Position numbers and translations under genes: made by a program. A stretch of 64,000 nt of DNA from Yoonia sp. G8-12 (GTDB taxonomy: Bacteria; Pseudomonadota; Alphaproteobacteria; Rhodobacterales; Rhodobacteraceae): the NCBI RefSeq assembly GCF_038443675.1, contig NZ_CP151762.1, forward strand, positions 2,728,001-2,792,000, given 5' to 3'. The notes beneath the pieces were generated by a model that worked only from the letters and a program-made list of their open reading frames with translations, was not told the origin of the DNA and did no database searches. Shown one piece after another: positions 26,412-35,359 of this stretch (the stretch's first letter is position 1; every line of letters begins with the position of its first letter).

Positions 26412-27841
26412 GCCCAATTTCCAAATCCAAAAGCCGCATAATCGCGTGCATATGCATCGCGTGCGGCAGCCTCTAGCGCGGGATCATAGATCGCCGATAG
26501 CCGTGCTTCCCACCGGTGCGCCGTATCGGCCAGCAGCGGGGATTTCGAAAGACCTACCTGCTGCGCAACAAAGGCAAGGTCTTCTGCCAAGGTCTCTTCG
26601 CGCAGGATAAAATCGGGAACTGCGAACTGCGCCATCCCCTGCAAAAGCGTAAGCTGGCTCGCCCAGGACGTATCAACGCGAATACTGGTTTGTCCAGCCA
26701 AGTTTGTTTTGAGGAATGTCAGAAAGCCCTCAAAGGCACGCCGGTGATCCACGTCCGTGTAGGAGCTTTTGTCGGCAACGTCCGGGGCAACCTCAGGCAG
26801 TTTTAATTTATGCACCCGGATCAGGTTTGCACGAATCTCGGGTAGGTTTCGCGGACCATTCAGCAGAATCCGGTCGCAAAACGCGGCATGGGCACGGGCA
26901 AGCGGGTGCCGCAAAACGGCAAAGCTTCGGTGCGTTTGATGGGCTTCCTGCCACATGCGCAGCGACTTTTGCGTGAATTTCCTGATCAGCGCATCAGGCT
27001 GCGCATCATCCAGGTCGGCCAACCATTTCCGCACTGCTTTGTCAGGGCCTGACTGCAACGGCATATACAACACTGCCGATTGCGGTGCGGCAACATAGGT
27101 TGGAATCGCGGGGCCTCGGTTCGGTTCAAAATGCGGTGTGCGTCCCAAATCAAAGCGGTCCAACCTGCCAAGGGCCGCCTTCATCTCGTCAAAATTGCTC
27201 ACCCTTTGTTCCAAGGGCTCTGGGTTTTGCTTTTTGAGCTTCTTGTTCACATTGGAAAGCCGCGCCTCAACACCAAGAAATTGGGCCAAGCCGTTAAGCA
27301 CATCCACGTCGCGCAGATCATCGTAGTTGATGTAAAATGCGGTTTGACCGCTCGTTTGCAGCGCACGATGTATCCGCACCTGAAAACCCTGGATCGCCTC
27401 CAAATGCATCTCAAATGCGGCGGGGTCGAATGTGATGGTTGTTGATTTGGAATGCGTGGCATTCGTCAACTTCCATTGCCCCGTAGCCTGCGCGATCTTC
27501 CAGCTGACAAAACTATCCAGCGGGTTACGGGTCAGGACGATCTTCGCGCATCGCGGGTCCTCCAAACAGGTATTCAAAACGCGCGGATCGTGATCGTGAA
27601 AGAAACGAAAGCCCGCCAACGTGTCGCTTTCCTTGATCCGTTCCAGCAAGGCAAAGGGATCTTTCTCGCGGGCGTCCCTGTCGATACCCAGTAAGGTATC
27701 AGTCTTGGGGTAGCCAACGAAAGACGGATTAAACGCTTCACCATGACACGTGACGCCATCAAGCATGTTGATGTTCGCTTCGAGAAGATTGGACCCAGTC
27801 CGCATTTCCGCGAGCAAGATGAAATAGTCAAACCGGCTCAT
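26408..27841 (-). CDS. Two-module PAPS-dependent sulfotransferase
   Basis: A 477-residue cytoplasmic protein with two sulfotransferase-like halves. The N-terminal half (about 1-240) has the 5'-PSB-like AEMRTGSNLLE loop near residue 11 and the 3'-phosphate motif LTRNPLDSFVSWK near residue 100, like NodH/Stf0-type enzymes. The C-terminal half (about 290-470) carries FAVLRHPLARAHAAF, similar to the 3'-phosphate motif of family-2 (carbohydrate) sulfotransferases, but I see no clear second 5'-PSB loop. It would move sulfate from PAPS to a glycan. Last of seven closely packed minus-strand genes, overlapping the GT14 gene by 4 bases; cysQ at the head of that run degrades the PAP product. Confidence 0.75.
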   Translation of the reverse strand: MSRFDYFILLAEMRTGSNLLEANINMLDGVTCHGEAFNPSFVGYPKTDTLLGIDRDAREKDPFALLERIKESDTLAGFRFFHDHDPRVLNTCLEDPRCAKIVLTRNPLDSFVSWKIAQATGQWKLTNATHSKSTTITFDPAAFEMHLEAIQGFQVRIHRALQTSGQTAFYINYDDLRDVDVLNGLAQFLGVEARLSNVNKKLKKQNPEPLEQRVSNFDEMKAALGRLDRFDLGRTPHFEPNRGPAIPTYVAAPQSAVLYMPLQSGPDKAVRKWLADLDDAQPDALIRKFTQKSLRMWQEAHQTHRSFAVLRHPLARAHAAFCDRILLNGPRNLPEIRANLIRVHKLKLPEVAPDVADKSSYTDVDHRRAFEGFLTFLKTNLAGQTSIRVDTSWASQLTLLQGMAQFAVPDFILREETLAEDLAFVAQQVGLSKSPLLADTAHRWEARLSAIYDPALEAAARDAYARDYAAFGFGNWA

Positions 27842-29541
27842 TTTTGGCTAATCACATAGGGTTTGCGCCGCGGCACGGATTTCGTGACTTGTGTGTTTCC
27901 GAAGGCAATGTCCCCAGTCAAGAATGGGTGCATCCCCTGATTTTTGAGATCCTGAAGAAAGTCCGGCAGGCCAGTCAGATCGCGCATCTTGGGCACTTCT
28001 TTGATGGCATTTCCCCGGTGTCCGGCAATCTCGTCAATGATCGTTTGCAGCACCGCCATGGGTGCCTCAATAAACTGGGCCAAGGTCATAATTTTGATCC
28101 GCGCCCGCGCATCGGGTGATCGAAGCACTTTGAGGAATTTATCCTCTATACGCTGCAGCCGTGCGGCCTCTGCCCGAACGTCGCTCGCAGATCGTCCTGA
28201 GCAGAACAACGGGATGGCCCATGCACCAGACACAACCCAAATGCTGGCTTGCGTGTCTTTCGCCAAGGTCCAACGTATCTCTTGGGTATCCGCAGGACCG
28301 AACTGAAAACAATGATGCCTGTCCCGGCCACTCCAAATCAGGTTGGTCAGGAACATCTTTCCGTTATAATCGCGCAGGCGCGCATTGTCAGAGATCCCGC
28401 CGCGAAAAACCTCGCTCTCATCCGCAAAATGCGCCCTGTCTTTCGCATAAAGATGGCCATGCACCACAGCGCCGGTTTGCTGGGTCAGCCACGACTGAAA
28501 ATCGGGGAAAACATCATCAAGCCCCTGCAAAACGGCAAAGGGTGCGGCGGCAATGCTGGTTTGCCGATCAATGCTGGGAAAGCGGCTTTGCATAAATAGC
28601 CCCTGCCGCCCCAACGTTCGCCGATCAACAGCTTGCGCAAAAACACGGTCCACCGTCCCCGAATTAGGCTCATCCGCAAGACGCAGCGGATCTTGGGACT
28701 GGGGGAAAGTACTGAACAAAAGACTGGCATCGCGCCAGATTTTTCGCGCCACAAATGATCTGGATCGCTGCAACAGCTCTGCATGATCATCAAAAAAGAT
28801 ATGTGGTTTGCCCTGATAATCAAACTTGGCCAAGGTCAGCGACCGGCTCTCGACTTTGCGGGCATGAAGCCGCGTCAGCGTTTGATAATAGCTCTCGTCA
28901 GGGATCCAGACTTTGCGGAAATATGCGTCGTAAGTCGACCGGTTCGGATCGCGCAAGATTGCGTCGAGCGTCTGCCGCGTCAGGCACCACCACTGCGAAC
29001 CCATATGGGGGACAACCCCATCTGGAATTCGGCGTTTATATCCCACAAGCTGCTGAAGTCTTACAAACACATCAAAAAGACGGCGGTGCTTTTTCCATGC
29101 AAACGGAAACCGCAAGGTAAACCGCTCACGGTCCAGTCCGCCAACCGTCCAAGGAACATCTGCTGTTGTCGCGCTTTCAATGAAGTCAGTGTCAGGGCGC
29201 GCATCCAGATAGCTCCGCAACTCGGCAACTGGGCGCAGCGGCAGGCAGGCACCAGAGGCCAAAAAGACATGGCGCAGCTCTGGAAATTCTTCAAGCAAGA
29301 GCGTGGCCGCCTCTTGGGATGCGGCCACCAACCCCCAAGTGCCCCACTCACAGCGGTGCCGTGTACAAAAGCGCACATCGGGTAGGTCCACAAGAGAACC
29401 AACGAATTGATCATAGATCGTCGCAGGCACGTTGCTGTCGACATGTACGACAACAGGACATCCCGCATCGGCCCAATGGCGCACCATCTGCTCGGCCCGA
29501 TCAAAAGCGGTATGGACCAGCATGATCACACCCAAGCTCAT
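27838..29541 (-). CDS. GT14-type (core-2/I-branching) N-acetylglucosaminyltransferase-like protein
   Basis: A 567-residue protein. The first 300 residues follow the GT14 branching-enzyme pattern: IMLVHTAFDRAEQMVRHW at the start, VVHVDSNVP, the WGTWGLVAASQEAA segment, LASGACLPLRP (SG.C.PL), GSQWWCLTR and IPDESYYQTL. The last 250 residues are an additional domain typical of roseobacterial homologues, with no motif I can name. Probably adds or branches HexNAc on a surface glycan. Translationally coupled on both sides (4-base overlaps with the GT and sulfotransferase genes). Confidence 0.78.
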   Translation of the reverse strand: MSLGVIMLVHTAFDRAEQMVRHWADAGCPVVVHVDSNVPATIYDQFVGSLVDLPDVRFCTRHRCEWGTWGLVAASQEAATLLLEEFPELRHVFLASGACLPLRPVAELRSYLDARPDTDFIESATTADVPWTVGGLDRERFTLRFPFAWKKHRRLFDVFVRLQQLVGYKRRIPDGVVPHMGSQWWCLTRQTLDAILRDPNRSTYDAYFRKVWIPDESYYQTLTRLHARKVESRSLTLAKFDYQGKPHIFFDDHAELLQRSRSFVARKIWRDASLLFSTFPQSQDPLRLADEPNSGTVDRVFAQAVDRRTLGRQGLFMQSRFPSIDRQTSIAAAPFAVLQGLDDVFPDFQSWLTQQTGAVVHGHLYAKDRAHFADESEVFRGGISDNARLRDYNGKMFLTNLIWSGRDRHHCFQFGPADTQEIRWTLAKDTQASIWVVSGAWAIPLFCSGRSASDVRAEAARLQRIEDKFLKVLRSPDARARIKIMTLAQFIEAPMAVLQTIIDEIAGHRGNAIKEVPKMRDLTGLPDFLQDLKNQGMHPFLTGDIAFGNTQVTKSVPRRKPYVISQK

Positions 29542-30548
29542 GCCCAGTTCCCCTTGGACATCAGGCCCAGCACCTCAAGCTGTCGCCAGTTGATGTATTG
29601 TTCGCTCCACTGGCACCACAAATCAGGGTCGGCGCCATGCCGTTCTGCATAGGTTTTGTATTCGCGCCCGTCTTTGTAGTGCTCGGCGCGTGTGGCCTCT
29701 TCTACAGCGCGGTCAGCAAAGGTGTTCAGGAATTTCGCATGCAGCAAAATACCCGATGTCTTTTCTCCACCCTGCTGATCGTAGACGAGGTTCAATCCGC
29801 GTGGCAGCATCATATGGGTCGAACTGACATAGGCGTAAGGCCTGCGCCATTTCACAAATGGGATTTTGTTCAACGCCGGGGCCTGCTTTGGTTTGCTGGC
29901 AAAGAAACTGCGCGCGCGCGGCCCACCCTGAATCCAGAGGTTCTTAAGCAGCTTGTTCTGGGTCATGAAATAATTGCCCGGATCAAACCAGTTGGCGGTT
30001 TCAAACGGATCATCGCCCCGCCGATATGTCGTCTGTCCCACTGGTCCCTTGGGATACATATCCAACAACATCGCACCAAAAGACCGCACATCCGATGCAT
30101 CCAGCCAGTCCGCCAAAGCCCGAATAGGCCGGGTATCGCAAAACGGATAGACAAAAAACTCATCCACATCGACCGTCAGTGCCCAATGCCCGTGCGCGTA
30201 TCTGCCTTGCAGATAGGTTAGCCAGTCAACACCATAGCGCGCCTCGCCGTATGGCGCGTCGGTGCGCCATAAAGACACGTCAGGCTGTTCACGGGCGAAA
30301 TCGCTTCCTGCGTCCTCGCTTCCGTTATCAATCATAACGAAGTGGTTAATCCCGAGGTTGCGGTAATACGCAAAAAAGAACGGCAGACGGATATCTTCGT
30401 TGCGAAAGGTACAGAACAACAAAACATCATCCGGCGCGATCTGATCTGTCCGGTCCGCAACCGCGACCAGTTCGCGCCCCTTGCGCAAGGCACGCATGCG
30501 GCAGCGTTTCCGCTGCCATCGCAAACGATATGACGTCAAGATGCTCAC
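29538..30548 (-). CDS. Glycosyltransferase family 2/92-like protein, paralogue A
   Basis: A 336-residue GT-A fold protein: FCTFRNEDIRLPFFFAYYR and FVMIDNGSEDAGSD near residues 45-80 bind the sugar nucleotide, and LTVDVDEFFVYP near 125 supplies the DxD metal site. It resembles the GT2_4/GT92-like group. It is nearly colinear with the next gene upstream, also 336 residues, with shared HGHW/GHW, LDMYPKGPV, DPGNY, NLWIQGG, YAYVSSTH and C-terminal LGLMSKG.W. GTG start. Sits between paralogue B and the GT14 gene. Confidence 0.82.
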   Translation of the reverse strand: MSILTSYRLRWQRKRCRMRALRKGRELVAVADRTDQIAPDDVLLFCTFRNEDIRLPFFFAYYRNLGINHFVMIDNGSEDAGSDFAREQPDVSLWRTDAPYGEARYGVDWLTYLQGRYAHGHWALTVDVDEFFVYPFCDTRPIRALADWLDASDVRSFGAMLLDMYPKGPVGQTTYRRGDDPFETANWFDPGNYFMTQNKLLKNLWIQGGPRARSFFASKPKQAPALNKIPFVKWRRPYAYVSSTHMMLPRGLNLVYDQQGGEKTSGILLHAKFLNTFADRAVEEATRAEHYKDGREYKTYAERHGADPDLWCQWSEQYINWRQLEVLGLMSKGNWA

Positions 30549-30587
30549 TACGACTGTGCCCTAATTCGTCTTGTTCCAAGTTGCATA

Positions 30588-31598
30588 TCAGACCCAGCGC
30601 CCCTTTGACATCAGCCCCAACTCAACCAGTTGCGCGGCACCATCAAACCGGCAGGACCCTTCATGCCAGAAGTCCGGATTCTTGGTTAGCTGTTGATGAT
30701 ACGCCTGATAAAGCGCCGTGTTCTGAAAATGCTGGCCCCGCACAAGCTCTTCTGCCGATTTTGCCCCGATCATGGGCAGGAATTTGGTATGTAGCAAGAC
30801 ACCGCTTGCTTTGCTGTCGCCTTCAAAATCAAAAACATCATGTAAACGGGTCGGCAAAATCTGATGCGTTGAGCTGACGTAGGCATAACGCCATGACCAG
30901 CGCACCAGCGGCGTTTTGTTCAACGTCGGCGCGCGTGTGGGTTCATCGGCAAAAAACATTCGGTCCCGAACACCGCCCTGTACCCAGAGATTACCGTAAT
31001 AACGATGGACCTGATGACGATAGTTGCCGGCATCAAACCAAGTGAGTGTCTTGGTCGGATCGTCGCCGGGTTCATAGAACGCATCTTCGACCGGACCTTT
31101 GGGGTAAATATCCAGCATCACCGCACCAAAAGAGGCGTGACCGTGGCTATCCAACCATGCCGTTAACGCCTTTAGATCGCGGACATCATGGTCAGGGTAG
31201 ATCAAGAGTTCGTCCGCATCGACGGTCAAACACCAATGACCATTTCCATACTGCCATTGCAGCCAACCCAACCAATCCATGCCGAAACGGGCCAAACGAT
31301 AGCTATGTTTGGTTGTCCAGATCGACACATCAGGTTGCTGTGCCAGATACTCGGCGGTGCCATCATCGCTGTCGTTGTCGACGAATAGAAAATGATCGAC
31401 GCCAAGTTTGCGATAATGATCCAGAAAATAGGGTAACCGGATGATTTCATTTCGGACGGTCACGAAGGCGAGGATCGCGCCCCGCTGAATCCGATCTGTC
31501 CGGTCTACGGCCGCTGCAATCTCATTGTGTTTACGCCAGATTCGAAACAGGAAACGCCGCCGCTTCCACCGCAGGCGATACGCATGCCAAAGGTCCAT
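30588..31598 (-). CDS. Glycosyltransferase family 2/92-like protein, paralogue B
   Basis: A 336-residue tandem paralogue of the gene at 29538-30548, with the same order of motifs: TVRNEIIRLPYFLDHYRKLG, FVDNDSDDGTAEYL, LTVDADELLIYP (DxD) and LDIYPKGPV. Identity by eye is moderate and spread over the full length, pointing to an old duplication followed by change of donor or acceptor. It begins 8 bases after the galU stop, so the two are co-transcribed. Substrates unknown. Confidence 0.82.
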   Translation of the reverse strand: MDLWHAYRLRWKRRRFLFRIWRKHNEIAAAVDRTDRIQRGAILAFVTVRNEIIRLPYFLDHYRKLGVDHFLFVDNDSDDGTAEYLAQQPDVSIWTTKHSYRLARFGMDWLGWLQWQYGNGHWCLTVDADELLIYPDHDVRDLKALTAWLDSHGHASFGAVMLDIYPKGPVEDAFYEPGDDPTKTLTWFDAGNYRHQVHRYYGNLWVQGGVRDRMFFADEPTRAPTLNKTPLVRWSWRYAYVSSTHQILPTRLHDVFDFEGDSKASGVLLHTKFLPMIGAKSAEELVRGQHFQNTALYQAYHQQLTKNPDFWHEGSCRFDGAAQLVELGLMSKGRWV

Positions 31599-31606
31599 TT
31601 GCGGCC

Positions 31607-32500
31607 TTACTGTGCTGCCTGCTTTGTTGCATGCATCTGCGCCAGAAATTCCGCGAACTCATCGCGCAATTCTTCACGCGCGAGCGCAAAGGCAACAGTC
31701 GCTTGCAAGAAACCAGCCTTGGACCCGCAATCATAGCGCTGCCCTTCAAAACGATAGCCGAACACGTCGCGGCCTGCGCGAATTTCTTCTGCAATGGCGT
31801 CTGTCAGTTGGATCTCACCACCCGCACCGCGCCCGATCTTGTCAAAATTCGCAAGAACCTGCGGCGTTAGAATATACCGACCGATCACCGCCAGATTGGA
31901 TGGCGCGGTCCCTGCTGCGGGTTTTTCAACCATGCCCTTCGCCCTGACAATCGCACCGTCCTGCGCTGCTACATCAAGCACACCGTAGGAAGCGGTCCGC
32001 TCGGGTGAAACTTCCATCGTTGCGACCATGGCACCACCGGTTTCTTGGTAGGCCTCAACCATCTGTTGTAGACAAGGTTTTTCTGCCGCGATCACATCAT
32101 CCGGCAGAATAACGGCAAACGGCTCATCCCCGATCAGTTTGCGCGCACAGGATACCGCATGACCAAGACCCAGCGCCTTGTGCTGACGCAGATAGGCGAT
32201 CGTACCGCTATCCATGTTCGTGCTGCGCAGAATTTCCAACAGTTTGGTTTTTCCAGACGCCTCTAACGCGGCTTCAAGATCTGGCGCGAGGTCAAAATAA
32301 TCCTCTAACGCCGATTTTCCGCGCGACGTGACAAAGATAAAATCTTCGATGCCTGCGGCACGCGCCTCGTCAATTGCGTATTGGATCAGCGGACGATCAA
32401 CCAAGGTCATAATTTCCTTGGGCACAGATTTTGTTGCTGGCAGAAACCGCGTGCCCAGCCCCGCAACGGGAAAAATGGCTTTTGATACTTTTCTATCCAT
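31607..32500 (-). CDS. galU: UTP-glucose-1-phosphate uridylyltransferase
   Basis: Makes UDP-glucose from UTP and glucose 1-phosphate for surface glycans. The 297-residue protein begins with the nucleotide-binding GLGTRFLPATKSVPKE, has LGLGHAVSCAR, FAVILPDD, the GVGRAGGEIQL-like loop GRGAGGEIQLTDA and FEGQRYDCGSKAGFL. Housekeeping function but here placed inside a polysaccharide operon directly before two glycosyltransferases. Confidence 0.96.
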   Translation of the reverse strand: MDRKVSKAIFPVAGLGTRFLPATKSVPKEIMTLVDRPLIQYAIDEARAAGIEDFIFVTSRGKSALEDYFDLAPDLEAALEASGKTKLLEILRSTNMDSGTIAYLRQHKALGLGHAVSCARKLIGDEPFAVILPDDVIAAEKPCLQQMVEAYQETGGAMVATMEVSPERTASYGVLDVAAQDGAIVRAKGMVEKPAAGTAPSNLAVIGRYILTPQVLANFDKIGRGAGGEIQLTDAIAEEIRAGRDVFGYRFEGQRYDCGSKAGFLQATVAFALAREELRDEFAEFLAQMHATKQAAQ

Positions 32501-32610
32501 AAATCTACCCTTGATACTAACGTGCGCCGCAATAATGATTGATATAGGCCATTTTAAGACGGAATATCCAAAATTTCCGCGGCATTGTTCGGCTTGTCGC
32601 CATTTTTTGC

Positions 32611-33411
32611 CTAGTCGTGCCCCATCTCTTTGAGCATGTCTTCAATTCGCGGAACATCTTCTGGGTTGTTCAACTCCCAAAACTGTCTGCCTTTTGCGGC
32701 GACTTCCACACAGAGCATGGGAACACCCCGCTCAAGAAAACGCAACTGCTCTAATCCCTCCAATTGCTCCAACGGCCCGGCGGGCCATTGCGGATAGGAT
32801 TTGAGCGCATCCGGACGATAGGCATAGACGCCCACATGGTGGAAGACCGGCGTTTCATCCGCATCGCCATAGGTTTTTCCGGTAAAGGGAATCACCTCTT
32901 TCGAGAAGTAGAGCGCGTTATTGTCTGCACCAAAAACAGCCGTTGTCCCACCGACGCGCCCTTCGCGACGATCCTGCAACAGCCCGTTCAGCGCACGCCC
33001 TTCGGTGCGCAAAACGGGTGTCGCAACATCTGCTGACGGATTGTCCCGCAGGCCCTGCACCAGATCCTCGATGAACCATGCTGGTGTCAGCGGGGCATCG
33101 CCCTGCAGGTTCACCACGATGTCATAGTTTTCGCCCAAATTCACCAGCGTCTCTGCGCAACGCTCGGTTCCGTTCTGGCACTCGGTTGATGTCATCACGA
33201 CGTCAGCACCGAAGGCTTCGCAGGCCTCGGAAATGCGCGCGTCATCGGTCGCCACGACCACCTTATCGACACCCGCCACACCACAGGCCGCATCCCATGA
33301 CCGGCGGATCAGGCTCTTGGCCTCGCCACTGGCGCCTGTCAGCGTGACAAGCGGTTTGCCGGGATAACGCGTCGAGGCGTAACGCGCAGGAATAACGATG
33401 ATAACGGACAT
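32611..33411 (-). CDS. kdsB: CMP-Kdo synthetase (KdsB)-like cytidylyltransferase
   Basis: A 266-residue nucleotidyltransferase matching KdsB: VIPARYASTRYPGKPL at the start, VVATDDARI, NGTERCAE, VNLQGDAPL, FHHVGVYAYRP and LEQLRFLERG. KdsB activates Kdo as CMP-Kdo. Two features deviate: the canonical QGDEP is QGDAP here and the protein is slightly longer (about 248 usual), with an insertion around residues 135-155. It may therefore be the housekeeping KdsB or a capsule-type paralogue acting on Kdo or another ulosonic acid. Start overlaps the cysQ stop by one base. Confidence 0.8.
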   Translation of the reverse strand: MSVIIVIPARYASTRYPGKPLVTLTGASGEAKSLIRRSWDAACGVAGVDKVVVATDDARISEACEAFGADVVMTSTECQNGTERCAETLVNLGENYDIVVNLQGDAPLTPAWFIEDLVQGLRDNPSADVATPVLRTEGRALNGLLQDRREGRVGGTTAVFGADNNALYFSKEVIPFTGKTYGDADETPVFHHVGVYAYRPDALKSYPQWPAGPLEQLEGLEQLRFLERGVPMLCVEVAAKGRQFWELNNPEDVPRIEDMLKEMGHD

Positions 33412-34208
33412 TACGGTTTCTCCAAGGCGACACCGGGTGCGTACGCAATGAAGAAGGGGTTTTCAAATGCAGGTTTTCCGTACTTCAGGGGCGTGTGGTC
33501 ATCAAAGCGAACAACCGCGCCACCTGCACCTTGCAAGACAGCATGTCCCGCCGCCGTGTCCCATTCCATGGTACGGCCAAGGCGCGGATAAAGGTCGGCT
33601 TCGCCGGTTGCGACCAAGCAGAATTTCAGGGACGAACCCGCACTCTTCATATCTGCGGTCGCGTATTTACTGATGTAATCATCCGTCGCCTGATCGCGGT
33701 GCGACTTGGACGCGACAACAAGAAGCGCGTTGTTGTCGGGTTTTGACACTGTAATTGGCGTTGTCTGGCCCGGTTTGTCCAAGTGAAACGGGCCTTGCTC
33801 TTCGACGGAAACGCCTTGGGCATCCGTATAAAACAGCCGTTCTTTCGCCGGGGCATAGACAATTCCACGCAACGGCACGCCATCTTTGACGTAGGCGATG
33901 TTCACGGTGAAATCACCGCGGCGCTTGATGAATTCCTTTGTGCCATCCAGCGGGTCGACAATCAAAAATGTATGGGTGGAAATCGTATGCGATGCGGCCT
34001 GTTCTTCTGTGACCAAAGGGATGTCGGGGAAAGCTGCGCGCAATCCGGCGCTGATAATTGCATCTGCGGCTTCATCCGCGACGGTTACCGGACTTTCATC
34101 GCTTTTTGAGCGGATCTCGAAATCGTCCCTGCCATAAATTTCCATGATCTTGTCGCCGGCCTGCAAGGCAAGCGCACGCATCACATCGGTGAGTTTCGCA
34201 AAGTCCAT
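33411..34208 (-). CDS. cysQ: 3'(2'),5'-bisphosphate nucleotidase CysQ
   Basis: Hydrolyses PAP, the by-product of PAPS-dependent sulfation, to AMP and phosphate. The 265-residue inositol-monophosphatase-fold protein has VTEEQ (Glu ligand), the metal motif IVDPLDGTKEF near residue 88 and the C-terminal WDTAAGHAVL. The ATG at 34208 gives MDFAKLTDV; an ATG six codons earlier is possible. Placement at the head of a run ending in a sulfotransferase gives it an immediate local role. Confidence 0.92.
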   Translation of the reverse strand: MDFAKLTDVMRALALQAGDKIMEIYGRDDFEIRSKSDESPVTVADEAADAIISAGLRAAFPDIPLVTEEQAASHTISTHTFLIVDPLDGTKEFIKRRGDFTVNIAYVKDGVPLRGIVYAPAKERLFYTDAQGVSVEEQGPFHLDKPGQTTPITVSKPDNNALLVVASKSHRDQATDDYISKYATADMKSAGSSLKFCLVATGEADLYPRLGRTMEWDTAAGHAVLQGAGGAVVRFDDHTPLKYGKPAFENPFFIAYAPGVALEKP

Positions 34209-34335
34209 AGATTTCCCTATTGTCAAAAAGCCCTATTTGGCCTGTTTGACCCGTTTATGGTGTTTCACCACACGATCAGCAAGGTTATCGTCGGACCAGG
34301 GCCAAAAGCACGCTCGCAAGCAAATCGGACAGCAG

Positions 34336-35157
34336 ATGTTCCAGACACCGATCCATCGAAGCAAAACAAGCGGCATGTTTGGCATGCTTGGGGTGACGTA
34401 TCATACGATCGTGCGCAAAGCGCGCGGCGGGCATCGCAATGCCGTCATCGGAATGCTTCTGAATTTGATCCAGGGCCTGACAATGATTGTCGCTTTCCTG
34501 CTGTTTTTTCAGGTACTCGGGCTACGCAGTTCACCAATCCGCGGCGATATGATGCTGTTCATCATGACGGGCATTTTCGTATATCTGACACATATCAAAG
34601 CTGTCAGTGCGGTCATGGGTGCGGGTGGGCCGACATCTTCGATGATGCTTCACCGCCCGATGAATACAATTATTGCCATTGTCGCAGCAGCGTTTGCCGC
34701 GCTTTATACGCAAATCTTTACTTTGATCGTCATCCTCTCAATCTACCACATCGCCTTTACCCCAATCACCATCTACGATCCGGTAGCAGCAATGGGGTTT
34801 TTCCTCATGGCGTGGTTTTCGGGCTGCGCAGTTGGTATGATCTTTCTGGCGCTGAAACCATGGTTTCCCCGGTTCACGGTTATTGCCAAAAACATCTATA
34901 TCCGTGTGAATATGCTTGCCTCGGGGAAGATGTTTGTTGTGAATACCTTACCTGCATCAATGATGGCGATGTTTGACTGGAACCCCTTGTTTCACAACAT
35001 CGACCAGCTGCGAGGGGCCGTCTTTCTGCACTACAACCCGCAGTTCACCAACCCTGATTACCCGATTTATCTATCGCTTGTTTTGATCATGATCGGACTC
35101 ATGGGCGAATTCTTCGGGCGTCAGCACGTCTCTCTGAGCTGGTTTGCCGGCCGATAG
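34336..35157 (+). CDS. Capsule/polysaccharide ABC export permease (KpsM-like), orphan
   Basis: A 273-residue ABC-2 type membrane protein with about six helices, e.g. LIQGLTMIVAFLLFFQVLGL near 40-60, TGIFVYLTHIKAVSAV, TIIAIVAAAFAALYTQIFTL, and the C-terminal IYLSLVLIMIGLMGEFF. The family ending (NPLFHNIDQLRGA) matches permeases that export capsular polysaccharide or O-antigen. No ATP-binding partner is adjacent. Start is chosen at ATG 34336; the frame is open about 190 bases further upstream but overlaps cysQ. Divergent from the sulfated-glycan gene run and probably its exporter, by inference. Confidence 0.75.
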   Translation: MFQTPIHRSKTSGMFGMLGVTYHTIVRKARGGHRNAVIGMLLNLIQGLTMIVAFLLFFQVLGLRSSPIRGDMMLFIMTGIFVYLTHIKAVSAVMGAGGPTSSMMLHRPMNTIIAIVAAAFAALYTQIFTLIVILSIYHIAFTPITIYDPVAAMGFFLMAWFSGCAVGMIFLALKPWFPRFTVIAKNIYIRVNMLASGKMFVVNTLPASMMAMFDWNPLFHNIDQLRGAVFLHYNPQFTNPDYPIYLSLVLIMIGLMGEFFGRQHVSLSWFAGR

Positions 35158-35220
35158 CCAGAACAAGCACTGCCCAGCGAGAAAAACCGATATTTTAGGC
35201 ATATTGCAGTCCCACAGATG

Positions 35221-35249
35221 CTTGCAGCCCCAATATCGCATCCCTATAT
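35221..35249 (+). promoter_or_regulatory. Candidate RpoH (sigma-32) promoter for dnaK
   Basis: CTTG at 35221-35224 and CCCTATAT at 35242-35249 are separated by 17 bases, close to the heat-shock sigma-32 promoter pattern. It lies 111 bases before the dnaK ATG, in the only gap upstream of the gene. No CIRCE inverted repeat is present, so HrcA control at this gene is unlikely. Confidence 0.6.
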
Positions 35250-35359
35250 ACGCTGAGATCGAAGTTCAGCGAAAAGCATGGACTTCAAACATGTAACTGG
35301 CGCGGGTGCCGAAACGGGTTCGCGCTGCTCAAACCGCCTAGAGTAAAGGGATTTGAAAA

